A DNA stretch of 64,000 nt from Prosapia bicincta (taxonomy: Eukaryota; Arthropoda; Insecta; Hemiptera; Cercopidae). The notes beneath the pieces were generated by a model. That model searched no databases and was not told the origin of the DNA. It saw only the letters and a program-made list of their open reading frames with translations. Both the position numbers and the translations under genes were made by a program. Shown here piece by piece: positions 45,791 through 61,610 of this stretch (its first letter is position 1; each line of letters begins with the position of its first letter). The DNA lies in NCBI GenBank assembly GCA_036971475.1, contig JBAIZL010000003.1:83973595-84037594 (forward strand), in the 5' to 3' direction.

Positions 45791-48700
45791 GTATCCTAAG
45801 GGAGTCTTCACAGTTGTAATAACTCAATATGATCTATATATAACTAGGGAGAGTTTGTACTTCCTATCTAATGCCTTTTGACTGCATCTGTATTCAAACG
45901 GTGTCTCTAGGGTTGTAATAACGCAATATGACCTTTGTAAAACAAGGGAGAGTTCGTACTTCCTATCTAATGCCATTTGGTTGCATTTGTATCCAAAGGG
46001 ATTATCCAGTGATTTAGTAACGCAATTGGACCTATATATAACTAGGGAGAGTTTGTACTTCCTGTCAAATGTCATTTGACTGCATCTGTATCCAAAGGGT
46101 TTCTCCAGTGTTCTTATAACGCAATATGAGATATATATAACAAGGGAGAAATTGTACTTCCTATCTAATACCATTTGGCTGTATGGATCCAAAGTTAGTC
46201 TTCCAAGTTGTAATAACGCTATATGGCCTTTATATAACTAAGCAGAGTTTGTACTTCCTCTCTAATGCCATTTGACTGCATCTCTACCAAAAGGGAGTAT
46301 CCAGTGATTTAGTTACGCAATCTGACCTATATATAAATATGGAGAGTTTGTACTTCCTATCTAATGCCATGTCTCTGCATCTGTATCCAAAGTTAGTCTT
46401 CCAAGTTGTAATAACGCCAAATGGCCTTTATATAACTAAGCAGAGTTTGTACTTCCTCTCTAATGCCATTTGACTGCATCTCTACCAAAAGGGAGTATCC
46501 AGTGGTTTAGTTGCGCAATCTGACCTATATCTATTAAAGGAGAGTTTGTACTTCCTATCTAATGTCATTTGCCTGCATCTGTATCCAAAGGGATTATCCA
46601 GTGGTTTAGTAACGCATTGTGACCTATATATAACTAGGGAGTGTTTGTACTTCCTATCTAATGTTTTTTTACTGTATCTGTATCCAAAGGGAATCTCCAC
46701 AGTTGTATTAACGCAATATGAGCTATATATAACAAGGGGGATTTTGTACTTCTTATCTAATGCCATTTGGCTGCATCTGTATTCAAAGAGAGTCTTCAGA
46801 GTTGTAATAACGCAATTTGATTAATATATAATTAGGGAGAGTTTGTAATTCCTATATAATGCCATTTGGCTGCATCTGTATCCAAAGGGAGTCTCCATAG
46901 TAATAATAACTCAATATGACCTATATATAATAAGGGAGAGTTTGTACTGCCTATCTAATGCCATTGGCTATATCTGTATCTAACGGGCGTCTCCAGTTAA
47001 TAGTATCTCCAGTAATAGCACAATATGACTTATATATACCAAGGGAGAGTTTGTACTTCCTATATAATGCAATTTGGCAGCTTCTAAATTCAAAAGGAGT
47101 ATCCTGAGTTTTATTTAATGCAATATGATCTATATATAACTAGGGAGAGTTTGTACTGCCTATCTAATGCCATTGGCTATATCTGTATCTAAAGGGCGTC
47201 CCCCTGTAGTAATAGCGCAATATGACTTATATATACCAAGGGAGAGTTTGTACATCCTATATAATGCAATTTGGCAGCTTCTAAATTCAAAGGGAGTATT
47301 ATGAGTTTTATTTAATGCAATATGATCTATATATAACTAGGGAGAGTTTGTACTTCCTATCTAATGCCATTTGGCTGCATCTGTATCCAAAGGGAGTCTC
47401 CAGAGTTGTAATAACGCAATATGACCTATATTTAATAAGGGAGAGTTTGTACTTTCTTTCTAAAGCAATTTCACTGCATCTGTATCCAAAGGAAGTCTTC
47501 AGAGTTTTAATAACCTAATCTGACCTTTATATATTTAGGGAGAGGTTGTACAACCTATATAATGATATTTGGCTGCATCTGTATCGAAAGGGAGTCTCCA
47601 GAGTTGTAATAACGCAAAATATGATCTATATATAACTAGGGTGAGTTTGTACTTCCTATCTAATGCCATTTGGCTGCATCTGTATCCAAAGGGAGTCTCC
47701 AGAGTTGTAATAACGCAATATGACCTATATTTAATAAGGGAGAGTTTGTACTTTCTTTCTAAAGCAATTTCACTGCATCTGTATCCAAAGGAAGACTTCA
47801 GAGTTGTAATAACCTAATCTGACCTTTATATATTTAGGGAGAGGTTGTACAACCTATATAATGATATTTGGCTGCATCTGTATCGAAAGGGAGTCTCCAG
47901 AGTTGTAATAACGCAAAATATGATCTATATATAACTAGGGAGAGTTTTTACTTCCTATCTAATGCCATTTGGCTGCATCTGTATCCAAAGGGAGTCTCCA
48001 GAGTAGTAATAACGCAATATGACCTATATTTAATAAGGGAGAGTTTGTACTTTCTTTCTAAAGCAATTTCACTACATCTGTATCCAAAGGAAATCTTCAG
48101 AGTTGTAATATCGCAATCTGACATTTATATATTTAGGGAGAGGTTGTACAACCTATATAATGATATATGGCTGCATCTGTATCCAAAGACAGACTCCAGA
48201 GTTGTAATAACGCAAAATATGACCTATATATAACTATGGAGGGTTTGTACTTCTTATCTAATGCCATGTGGCTGCATCTATATCCAAAGAGAGTCTCTCA
48301 AGTTGTAATAACGCAATATGAAATTTATTTAACTAGTTAGATTTTGTACTTCCTATCTAATGCTATTTGGCTGCATCTGTATCAAAAGGCAGTATCCAGT
48401 GGTTTCGTTGCGAAATCTGACCTATATATAAATATGGAGAGTTTGTAATTCCTATCTAATGCCATTTGGTTGCATCTGTATCCAAAGGGATTATCCAGTG
48501 ATTTAGTAACGCAATTGGACCTATATATAACTAGGGAGAGTTTGTACTTCCTATCTAATGTCTTTTTACTGTATCTGTATCCAATGGGAATCTCCACAGT
48601 TGTATTAACGCAATATGAGCTATATATAACAAGGGAGATTTTGTACTTCTTATCTAATGCCATTTTTCTGCATCTGTATTCAAAGAGAGTCTTCAGAGTT

Positions 48701-51700
48701 GTAATAACGCAATTTGATTAATATATAATTAGGGAGAGTTTGTAATTCCTATATAATGCCATTTGGCTGCATCTGTATCCAAAGGGAGTCTCCATAGTAG
48801 TAATAACTCAATATGACCTATATATAATAAGGGAGAGTTTGTACTGCCTATCTAATGCCATTGGCTATATCTGTATCTAAAGGGCGTCTCCAGTGTAGTA
48901 ATAGCGCAATATGACATATATACCAAGGGAGAGTTTGTACTTCCTATATAATGCAATTTGGCAGCTTCTAAATTCAAAGGGAGTATCCTGAGTTTTATTT
49001 AATGCAATATGATCTATATATAACTAGGGAGAGTTTGTACTGCCTATCTAATGCCATTGGCTATATCTGTATCTAAAGGGCGTCTCCAGTGTAGTAATAG
49101 CGCAATATGTCTTATATATACCAAGGGAGAGTTTGTAGGTCCTATATAATGCAATTTGGCAGCTTGTAAATTCAAAGGGAGTATCCTGAGTTTTATTTAA
49201 TGCAATATGATCTATATATAACTAGGGAGAGTTTGTACTGCCTATCTAATGCCATTGGCTATATCTGTATCTAAAGGGCGTCTCCAGTGTAGTAATAGCG
49301 CAATATGACTTATATATACCAAGGGAGAGTTTGTACTTCCTATATAATGCAATTTTCGCAGCTTCTAAATTCAAAGGGAGTATAATAAGTTTTATTTAAT
49401 GCAATTAAATCTATATATAACTAGGGAGAGTTTTTACATCCTATCTAATGCCATTTGGCTGCATCTGTATCCAAAGGGAGTCTCCAGAGTTGTAATAACG
49501 CAATATGACCTATATTTAATAAGGGAGAGTTTGTACTTTCTTTCTAAAGCAATTTCACTGCACCTGTATCCAAAGGAAGTCTTCAGAGTTGTAATAACAT
49601 AATCTGACCTTTATATATTTAGGGAGAGGTTGTACAACCTATATAATGTTATTTGGCTGCATCTGTATCGAAAGGGAGTCTCCAGAGTTGTAATAACGCA
49701 AAATATGATCTATATATAACTAGGGAGAGTTTGAACTTCCTATCTAATGATATTTGGCTGCATCTGTATCCAAAGGGAGTCTCCAGAGTAGTAATAACGC
49801 AATATGACCTATATTTAATAAGGGAGAGTTTGTACTTTTTTCTAATGCAATTTCACTGCATCTGTATCCAAAGGAAGTCTTCAGAGTTGTAATAACATAA
49901 TCTGACCTTTATATATTTAGGGAGAGGTTGTACAACCTATATAATGTTATTTGGCTGCATCTGTATCGAAAGGGAGTCTCCAGAGTTGTAATAACGCAAA
50001 ATATGATCTATATATAACTAGGGAGAGTTTGTACTTCCTATCTAATGCCATTTGGCTGCATCTGTATCCAAAGGGAGTCTCCAGAGTAGTAATAACGCAA
50101 TATGACCTATATTTAATAAGGGAGAGTTTGTACTTTCTTTCTAAAGCAATTTCACTGCATCTGTATCCAAAGGAAATCTTCAGAGTTGTAATATCTCAAT
50201 CTGACCTTTATATATTTAGGGAGAGGTTGTACAACCTATATAATGATATATGGCTGCATCTGTATCCAAAGGGAGACTCCAGAGTTGTAATAACGCAAAA
50301 TATGACCTATATATAACTATGGAGGGTTTGTACTTCTTATCTAAGGCCATGTGGCTGCATCTATATCCAAAGAGAGTCTCTCAAGTTGTAATAACGCAAT
50401 ATGAAATTTATTTAACTAGTTAGATTTTGTACTTCCTATCTAATGCTATTTCGCTGCATCTGTATCAAAAGGCAGTATCCAGTGGTTTCGTTGCGAAATC
50501 TGACCTATATATAAATATGGAGAGTTTGTACTTCCTATCTAATGCCATTTGGTTACATCTGTATCCAAAGGGATTATCCAGTGATTTAGTAACGCAATTG
50601 GACCTATATATAACTATGGAGAGTTTGTACTTCCTATCAAATGCCATTTGACTGCATCTGTATCCAAAGGGTTTCTCCAGTGTTCTTATAACGCAATATG
50701 AGATATATATATAACAAGGGAGAAATTGTACTTCCTATCTAATGCGCTTTGGCTGCATCTGTATCCAAAGTTAGTCTTCCAAGTTGTAATAACGCCATAT
50801 GGCCTTTATATAACTAAGCAGAGTTTGTACTTCCTCTCTAATGCCATTTGACTGCATCTCTACCAAAAGGGAGTATCCAGTGATTTAGTTACGCAATCTG
50901 ACCTATATATAAATATGGAGAGTTTGTACTTCCTATCTAATGCCATGTCTCTGCATCTGTATCCAAAGGGAGTATCCAGTGGTTTAGTTGCGCAATCTGA
51001 CCTATATCTATTAAAGGAGAGTTTGTACTTCCTATCTAATGTCATTTGCCTGCATCTGTATCCAAAGGGATTATCCAGTGGTTTAGTAACGCATTGTGAC
51101 CTATATATAACTAGGGAGAGTTTGTGCTTCCTAACTAATGTCATATGCCTGCATCTGTATCCAAAGGGATTATCCAGTGGTTTAGTAACGCATTGTGACC
51201 TATATATAACTAGGGAGAGTTTGTACTTCCTATCTAATGTCATTTGCCTGCATCTGTATCCAAAGGGATTATCCAGTGGTTTAGTAACGCATTGTGACCT
51301 ATATATAACTAGGGAGAGTTTGTACTTCCTATCTAATGTCATTTGCCTGCATCTGTATCCAAAGGGATTATCCAGTGGTTTAGTAACGCAATATGAGCTA
51401 TATATAACAAGGGAGATTTTGTACTTCTTATCTAATGCCATTTGGCTGCATCTGTATCCAAAGAGAGTCTTCAGAGTTGTAATAACGCAATATGATTAAT
51501 ATATAATTAGGGAGAGTTTGTAATTCCTATATAATGCCATTTGGCTGCAACTGTATCCAAAGGGAGTCTCCATAGTAGTAATAACGCAATATGACCTATA
51601 TATAATTAGGGAGAGTTTGTACTGCCTATCTAATGCCATTTGGCTATATCTGTATCTAAAGGGCGTATCCAGTGTAGTAATAGCGCAATATGACTTATAT

Positions 51701-54700
51701 ATACCAAGGGAGAGCTTGTACTTCCTATATAATGCAATTTGGCAGCATCTAAATTCAAAGGGAGTATCCTGAGTTTTATTTAATGCAATATGACCTATAT
51801 ATAACTAGGGGGGGGGGTTGTACTTCCTCTCTAATGCCATTTGGCTGCTTCTGTATCCAAAGGGATTATCCAGTGGTTTAGCTGCGCAATCTGACCTATA
51901 CATAAATATGGAGATTTTGTAATTCTTATCTAATGCCATTTGCCTGCATCTGTATCCAAACGGATTATTCACAGTTGTAATAACACAACATGACCTATAT
52001 ATAACAAGGGAGAGTTTGTACTTCCTATCTAATGCCATTTGGCTGCATCTGTATCCAAAGGGAGTCTCCAGAGTAGTAATAACGCAATATGACGTATATA
52101 TAACAAGGGAGAGTTTGTACTTTCCTTCTAAAGCAATTCCACTACATCTGTATCCAAAGGAAATCTTCAGAGTTGTAATATCGCTATCTGACCTTTATAT
52201 ATTTAGGGAGAGGTTGTACAACCTATATAATGATATTTGGCTGCATCTGTATCCAAAGGGAGTCTCCAGAGTTGTAATAACGCAAAATATGACCTATATA
52301 TAACTATGGAGGGTTTGTACTTCTTATCTAATGCCATGTGGCTGCATCTATATCCAAAGAGAGTCTCTCAAGTTGTAATAACGCAATGTGAAATTTATTT
52401 AACTAGTTAGATTTTGTACTTGCTATCTAATGCCATTTGGCTGCATCTGTATCCTAAGGGAGTCTCCTCAGTTGTAATAACTCAATATGATCTATATATA
52501 ACTAGGGAGAGTTTGTACTTCCTATCTAATGCTATTTGGCTGCATCTGTATCAAAAGGCAGTATCCAGTGGTTTCGTTGCGAAATCTGACCTATATATAA
52601 ATATGGAGAGTTTGTACTTCCTATCTAATGCCATTTGGCTGCATCTGTATCCAAAGGGACTATCCAGTGGTTTAGTAACGCAATTTGACCTATATATAAC
52701 TAGGGATAGTTTGCACTTCCTATCTAATGCCTTTGACTGCATCTGTATTCAAACGGTGTCTCTAGGGTTGTAATAACTCAATATGACCTATATATAATAA
52801 GGGAGAGTTTGTACTGCCTATCTAATGCCATTGGCTATATCTGTATTTAAAGGGCGTCTCCAGTGTAGTAATAGCGCAATATGACTTATATATACCAAGG
52901 GAGAGTTTGTACTTCCTATATAATGCAATTTGGCAGCTTCTAAATTCAAAGGGAGTATCCTGAGTTTTATTTAATGCAATATGATCTATATATAACTTGG
53001 GAGAGTTTGTACTGCCTATCTAATGCCATTGGCTATATCTGTATCTAAAGGGCGTCTCCAGTGTAGTAATAGCGCAATATGACTTATATATACCAAGGGA
53101 GAGTTTGTACTTCCTACATAATGCAATTTGGCAGCTTCTAAATTCAAAGGGAGTATCCTGAGTTTTATTTAATGCAATATGATCTATATATAACTAGGGA
53201 GAGTTTGTACTGCCTATCTAATGCCATTGGCTATATCTGTATCTAAAGGGCGTCTCCAGTGTAGTAATAGCGCAATATGACTTATATATACCAAGGGAGA
53301 GTTTGTACTTCCTATATAATGCAATTTGGCAGCTTCTAAATTCAAAGGGAGTATCCTGAGTTTTATTTAATGCAATATGATCTATATATAACTAGGGAGA
53401 GTTTGTACTTCCTATCTAATGCCATTTGGCTGCATCTGTATCCAAAGGGAGTCTCCAGAGTTGTAATAACGCAATATGACCTATATTTAATAAGGGAGAG
53501 TTTGTACTTTCTTTCTAAAGCAATTTCACTGCATCTGTATCCAAAGGAAGTCATCAGAGTTGTAATAACCTAATCTGACCTTTATATATTTAGGGAGAGG
53601 TTGTACAACCTATATAATGATATTTGGCTGCATCTGTATCGAAAGGGAGTTTCCAGAGTTGTAATAACGCAAAATATGATCTATATATAACTAGGGAGAG
53701 TTTGTACTTCCTATCTAATGCCATTTGGCTGCATCTGTATCCAAAGGGAGTCTCCAGAGTAGTAATAACACATTATGACCTATATTTAATAAGGGAGAGT
53801 TTGTACTTTCATTCTAAAGCAATTTCACTGCATCTGTATCCAAAGGAAGTCTTCAGAGTTGTAATAACCTAATCTGACCTTTATATATTTAGGGAGAGGT
53901 TGTACAACCTATATAATGATATTTGGCTGCATCTGTATCGAAAGGGAGTCTCCAGAGTTGTAATAACGCAAAATATGATCTATATATAACTAGGGAGAGA
54001 TTGTACTTCCTATATCATGCCATTGGCTATATTTGTATCTAAACGGCGTCTCGAGTGTAGTAATAGCGCAATATGACTTATATATACCAAGGGAGAGTTT
54101 GTACTTCCTATATAATGCAATTTGGCAGCTTCTAAATTCAAAGGGAGTATCCTGAGTTTTATTTAATGCAATATGATCTATATATAACTAGGGAGAGTTT
54201 GTACTTCCTATCTTATGCCATTTGGCTGCATCTGTATCCAAAGGGAGTCTCCAGAGTTGTAATAACGCAATATGACCTATATTTAATAAGGGAGAGTTTG
54301 TATTTTCTTTCTAAAGCAATTTCACTGCATCTGTATCCAAAGGAAGTCTTCAGAGTTGTAATAACCTAATCTGACCTTTATATATTTAGGGAGAGGTTGT
54401 ACAACCTATATAATGATATTTGGCTGCATCTGTATCGAAAGGGAGTCTCCAGAGTTGTAATAACGCAAAATATGATCTATATATAACTAGGGAGAGTTTG
54501 TACTTCCTATCTCATGCCATTTGGCTGCATCTGTATCCAAAGGGAGTCTCCAAAGTAGTAATAACGCAATATGACGTATATATAACAAGGGAGAGTTTGT
54601 ACTTTCTTTCTAAAGCAATTTCACTACATCCGTATCCAAAGGAAATCTTCAGAGTTGTAATATCGCAATCTGACCTTTATATATTTAGGGAGAGGTTGTA

Positions 54701-57700
54701 TAACCTATATAATGATATTTGGCTGCATCTGTATCCAAAGGGAGCCTCCAGAGTTGTAATAACGCAAAATATGACCTATATATAACTATGGAGGGTTTGT
54801 ACTTCTTATATAATGCCATGTGGCTGCATCTATATCCAAAGAGAGTCTATCAAGTTGTAATAACGCAATATGAAATTTATTTAACTAGTTAGATTTTGTA
54901 CTTGCTATCTAATGCCATTTGGCTTCATCTGTATCCTAAGGGAGTCTCCACAGTTGTAGTAACTCAATATGATCTATATATAACTAGGGAGAGTTTGTAC
55001 TTCCTATCTAATGCCATGTGGCTGCATCTATATCCAAAGAGAGTCTATCAAGTTGTAATAACGCAATATGAAATTTATTTAACTAGTTAGATTTTGTACT
55101 TGCTATCTAATGCCATTTGGCTGCATCTGTATCCTAAGGGAGTCTCCACAGTTGTAGTAACTCAATATGATCTATATATAACTAGGGAGAGTTTGTACTT
55201 CCTATCTAATGCTATTTGGCTGCATCTGTATCCAAAGGCAGTATCCAGTGGTTTCGTTGCGAAATCTGACCTATATATAAATATGGAGAGTTTGTAATTC
55301 CTATATAATGCCATTTGGCTGCATCTGTATCCAAAGGGACTATCCAGTGGTTTAGTAACGCAATTTGACCTATATATAACTAGGGAGAGTTTGTACTTCC
55401 TATCAAATGCCATTTGACTGCATCTGTATCCAAATTGTTTCTCCAGTGTTCTTATAACGCAATATGAGATATATATAACAAGGGAGAAATTGTACTTCCT
55501 ATCTAATGCCATTTGGCTGCATCTGTATCCAAAGTTAGTCTTCCAAGTTGTAATAACGCCATATGGCCTTTATATAACTAAGCAGAGTTTGTACTTCCTC
55601 TCTAATGTCATTTGACTGCATCTCTACCAAAAGGGAGTATCCAGTGATTTAGTTACGCAATCTGACCTATATATAAATATGGAGAGTTTGTACTTCCTAT
55701 CTAATGCCATGTCTCTGCATCTGTATCCAAAGGGAGTATCCAGTGGTTTAGTTGCGCAATCTGACCTATATCTATTAAAGGAGAGTTTGTACTTCCTATC
55801 TAATGTCATTTGCCTGCATCTGTATCCAAAGGGATTATCCAGTGGTTTAGTAACGCATTGTGACCTATATATAACTAGGGAGTGTTTGTACTTCCTATCT
55901 AATGTGTTTTTACTGTATCTGTATCCAAAGGGAATTTCCAGAGTTGTATTAACGCAATATGAGCTATATATAACAAGGGAGATTTTGTACTTCTTATCTA
56001 ATGCCATTTGGCTGCATCTGTATCCAAAGAGAGTCTTCAGAGTTGTAATAACGCAATATGATTAATATATAATTAGGGAGAGTTTGTAATTCCTATATAA
56101 TGCCATTTGGCTGCAACTGTATCCAAAGGGAGTCTCCATAGTAGTAATAACGCAATATGACCTATATATAATAAGGGAGAGTTTGTACTGCCTATCTAAT
56201 GCCATTTGGGTATATCTGTATCTAAAGGGCGTCTCCAGTGTAGTAATAGCGCAATATGACTTGTATATACCAAGGGAGAGTTTGTACTTCCTATATAATG
56301 CAATTTGGCAGCATCTAAATTCAAAGGGAGTATCCTGAGTTTTATTTAATGCAATATGACCTATATATAACTAGGGGGTGTTGTACTTCCTCTCTAATGC
56401 CATTTGGCTGCTTCTGTATCCAAAGGGATTATCCAGTGGTTTAGCTGCGCAATCTGACTTATATATAAATATGGAGATTTTGTACTTCCTATCTAATGCC
56501 ATTTGCCTGCATCTGTATCCAAACGGATTATCCACAGTTGTAATAACGCAACATGACCTATATATAACAAGGGAGAGTTTGTACTTCCTATCTAATGCCA
56601 TTTGGCTGCCAAAGGGAATCTCCAGGGTAGTAATAACGCAATATGACGTATATATAACAAGGGAGAGTTTGTACTTGCTATCTAATTCCAATTGGTTGCG
56701 TCCCTATCCAAAAGGAGACTCCAGAGTTTGTAATAAAGCAATATGACCTATATATAACTAGGGAGACTTTTTACTTCCTATCTAATGCCATTTGGCTGCA
56801 TCTGTATCCAAAGAGAGTCTCCAGATTTGTAATAAAGCAATATGACCTATATATAACTAGGGAGAGTTTTTACTTCCTATCTAATGCCATTTGGCTGCTT
56901 CTGTATCCAAAGGGATTATCCAGTGGTTTAGTAACGCAATTTGACCTATATATAACTAGGGAGAGTTTGTACTTCTTATCTAATGCCATTTGACTGCATC
57001 TGTATCCAAAGGGTGTCTCCAGTGTTGTTATAACGCAATATGACCTAAATATAACAAGGGAGAGTTTGTACTTCCTATATATTGCATTTGGCTGCATCTG
57101 TATTCAAAGGGATTATCCAGTGGTTTAGTTACGCAATGTGACCTATATATAACTAGGGAGAGTTTGTACTTCCCATCTAATGGCATTTGACTGCATCTGT
57201 ATCCAAAGGGAGAATCCAGTGATTAAGTAACGCAATCTGACCTATATATATAAAAATGAATTATTGTACTTCCTATCTAATGCCATTCGGCTGCATCTGT
57301 ATCCAATCGGAGTATCCGGTGCTTTAGTAACGCACATTGACCTATATATAACTAGGCAGAGTTTGTACTTCCTCTTTATTGCCATTTGACTGCATCTGTA
57401 TCTAAAGTCAGTATCCAGTGGTTTAGTTGCGCAATCTGACCTATTTATAACTATTAAGAGTTTGTACTTCATATCTAATGCCATTTGGGTGCATCTGTAT
57501 CCAAAAGGAGTCTCCAGTGGTGAAATAACGCAATCTGACTTTTATATATTTAGGGAGAGGTTGTACAACCTATATAATGATATTTGGCAGCATCTGTATA
57601 CAAAGGGAATCTCCGGAGTTGTAATAACGCAAAATATGACCTATATATATCTAGGGAGAGTTTGTACTTCTTATATAATGCCATTTGGCTGCATCTATAT

Positions 57701-59138
57701 CCAAAGAAATTCTCTCAAGTTGTAATAACGCAATATGAAATTTATTTAACTGGGGAGAGTTTGTACTTGCTATCTAATGCCATTTGGCTGCATCTGTATC
57801 CTAAGGGAGTCTCCACAGTTATAATAACGCAATATGACCTATATATAACTAGGGAGAGTTTGTACTTCCTATCTAATGCTATTTGGCTGCATCAGTGACC
57901 AAAGGCAGTATCCAGTGGTTTAGTTGCGAAATCTGCCCTATATATAACTAGGGAGAGTTTGTACTTCCTATCTAAAGTCATTTGGCTGCATCTGTATCCA
58001 AAGGGCGGTATGCAATATGACTCATATTTATATCAAGGGAGAGTTTGTACTTCCTATATATTGCAATTTGGCAGCATCTAAATTCAAAGGGAGTATCTAG
58101 AGTTTTAGTTAATGCAATTTGACCTATAAATAACTAGGGGGGTTTGTACTTACTGTATAATGCCATTTGGCTGCATCTGTATCCAAAGGGAGTCTCCAGA
58201 GTTGTAATAATGCAATTAGACCTTTATATAACTAGGGAGAGTTTGTACTTCCTATCTAATGCCATTTAGCTGCATCTGTATCCTATGGGAGTCTCCACAG
58301 TTGTAATAACGCAAAATATGACATATATATAACTAGGGAGAGTTTGTACTTCCTATTTAATGCTAATTTTTTGCATCTGTATCCAAATGCAGTATCTAGT
58401 GGTTTAGTTGCGAAATGTGACCTATATATAAATATGGAGAGTTTGTACTTCCTATCTAATGCCATTTGGCTGCATCTGTATCCAAAGAGAGTCTTCAGAG
58501 TTGTAATAACGCAATATGATCAATATATAATTTGGGAGAGTTTGTACTTAATATCTAATGCCATTTGGCTACATCTGAATCCAAAGGGAGTCTCCACAGT
58601 AGTAATAACGCAATATGACCTATATATAATAAGGGAGAGTTTGTTTTTTCTTTCTAAAGCAATTTCACTGCATCTGTATCCAAAGGAAGTCTCCAGAGTT
58701 GTAATAACGCAATTAGACCTATATATGACTAGGGAGAGTTTGTACTTCCTATCTATTGCTATTTGGCTGCATCTATATCCAAAAGGAGTCTCCAGTGGTA
58801 AAATAACGCAATCTGACCTTTATATATTTAGGGAGCGGTTGTACAACCTATATAATGATATTTGGCTCCATCTGTATCCAAAGGTAGTCTCCAGAGTTGT
58901 AATAACGCAAAATATGACCTATATATAACTAGGGAGAGTTTGTACTTCTTATCTAATGCCGTTTGGCTACAATCTATATCCAAAGAGGATCTCTCAAGTT
59001 TTAATAACGCAATAATAAATATATATAACGAGGGAGAGTTTGTACTTCCTATCTAATGCCGTTTGGCTGCATCTATATCCAAAGAGAATCTCTTAAGTTG
59101 TAATAACGCAATATTAAATATATATAACTAGGGAGAGT
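45791..59138 (+). repeat. 99-bp satellite, C-type zone 2
   Basis: About 135 monomers with several reused multi-monomer blocks. For example, 47315-47518 recurs at 53370-53573 and 54166-54369, and the module ending in AACGCAAAATATGA recurs at about 48.2, 50.3, 52.3 and 54.8 kb. A run of ten G interrupts one monomer near 51809. No non-satellite insertion is seen. Confidence 0.96.
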
Positions 59139-61610
59139 TTGTACTCCCTATCTAAAGCCATTTGGCTGCATCTGTATCCAAAGGGAGTCTACAGAGTTGT
59201 AATAACGCAATATGACCTATATATAACAAGGGATAGTTTGTACTTCCTATCTAATGCCATTTTGCTGCATCTGTATCCAAAAAGGGTCTCCAGTGGTGAA
59301 ATAACGCATACTGATCTATGTATATATAGGGAGAGTTTATACTTCCTATCTAATGCCATTTGGCTGCATCTGTATACAAAGGGAGTCCCAGAGTTTTAAT
59401 AACGCAATATTACCTATATATAACAAGGGAGAGTTTGTACTTGCTATCTAATGCTATTTGGCTGCATCTGTATCTAAAGGGAGTATCCAGAGTTGTAATT
59501 AACGCAATCTGACTTATATATAACAAGGGATAGTTTGTACTTCCTATCTAAAGCCATTTGGCTGCATCTATATCCAAAAGGAGTCTCTAGTTGTGAAAAA
59601 ACACAATCTGGCCTATATATAACTAGGGAGTGTTTGTGCTTCTCATCTAAAGCCATATAGATGCAGCTATATCAAAAGGAGACTCCAGTGGTGAAATAAC
59701 GCAATCTGACCTATGTATATATAGGGAGAGTTTGTACTTCCCATGTAAAGCCATTTGGCTGCATCATATCCAAAGGGAGTCCCCAGTAGTGTAATAATGC
59801 AATCTGACCTTTATATAGCTAGGGAGATATTGTACTTCCTATCTAATTCCATTTGGCTGCATCTGTATCCAAAGGGAGTCTCCAGAGTTGTAATAACGCA
59901 ATATGACCTATATATAACTAGAGAGAGTTTGTACTTCCTTTCTAATGCTATTTGGCTGCATCTGTATCCAAAGGGAGTGTCCAGAGTTGTAATAACACAA
60001 TATGACCTATATATAACAAGGGATAGTTGGTACTTGCTATCTAAAGCCATTTTGCTGCATCTATATCCAAAGGAGTCTCCAGTGGTGAAATAACTCAATC
60101 TGAACTATGTATATATAGGGAGAGTTTGTACTTCCCATCTAAAACCATTTGGCTGCATCTGTATGCAAAGGGTGTCTCCAGAGTTGTACTAACAAAATAT
60201 GACCTATATATAACTAGGGAGAGTTTCTACATCCTATCTAATGCCATTTGGCTGCATCTGTATCCAGAGGGAGTCTCCAGAGTTGTAATAACGCAATATG
60301 ACTTATATTAAACTAGGGAGAGTTTGTACTTCCTATATAGTGCCAAGTGGCTGCATCTGTATCCAAACGGAGTCCCCAGAGTTGTAATAACGAAATATGA
60401 CCTATATATAACTAGGGAGAGATTGTACTTCCTATATAGTGTCATATGGCTGCATCTGTATCCAAAGGGAGTCTCCAGAGTTGTAATAACGCAATATTAC
60501 CTATATATAACAAGGGATAGTTGGTACTTCCTATCTAAAGCCATTTGGCTGCATCTATATCCAGAAGGAGTCTCCAGTAGTGAAACAACGCAATCTGACC
60601 TATATATAACAAGGGATAGTTTGTACTTCCTATTTAATGCCATTTTGCTGCATCTGTATCCAACGGGAGTCTCCATAGTTGTAATAACGTAATATGACCT
60701 ATATATAACAAGGGATAGTTTGTACTTCCTATCTAATGCCATTTTGCTGCGTCTGTATCCAAAGGGAGTCTCCAGAGTTGTATTAACGCAATATTACCCA
60801 TATATAACAAGGGATAGTTTGTACTTCCTATCTAATGCCATTTTGCTGCATCTGTATCCAAAAGGAGTGTCCAGAGTTGTAATAACGCAATATGACCTAT
60901 ATATAACTAAGGTGAGTTTGTACTTATTATCTAAAGCCATTTGGCTGCATCTATATTCAAAAGTAGTCTCCAGTAGTGAAACAACGCAATCTGACCTATA
61001 TATAACAAGGGATAGTTGGTACTTCCTATCTAAAGCCATTTGGCTGCATCTATATCCAGAAGGAGTCCCCAGTAGTGTAATAATGTAATCTGACCTTTAT
61101 ATAGCTAGGGAGATATTGTACTTCCTATCTAATTCCATTTGGCTGCATCTGTATCTAAAGGTAGTCTACAGAGTTGTAATAACGCAATATGACCTATATA
61201 TAACTAGGGATAGTTGGTACTTCCTATCTAATGCCATTTTGCTGCATCTGTATCCAAAGGGAGTGTCCAGAATTGTAATAACGCAATATGCCCTATATAT
61301 AACAAGGGATAGTTGGTACTTCCTATCTAAACCCATTTGGCTGCATCTATATCCAAAAGGAGTCTCCAGTGGGGAAAAAACGCAATCTGAACTATATATA
61401 ACTAGGGAGAGTTTGTACTTCCCATCTAAAACCATTTGGCTGCATTTATATCCAAATGGAGTCCCCAGTAGTGTAATAATGCAATCTGACCTTTATATAG
61501 CTAGGGAGATATTGTACTTCCTATCTAATTCCATTTGGCCGCATCTGTATCCAAAGGGAATTTCCAGAGTCGTAATAACGCAATATGACCTATATATAAC
61601 AAGGAATAGT
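59139..61610 (+). repeat. 2,472-bp higher-order satellite unit, copy 1
   Basis: 25 monomers minus 3 bp. Every landmark in this stretch recurs 2,472 bp later. I find about five base differences between the copies (near 59647, 60421, 60597, 61155 and 61415). Confidence 0.93.
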
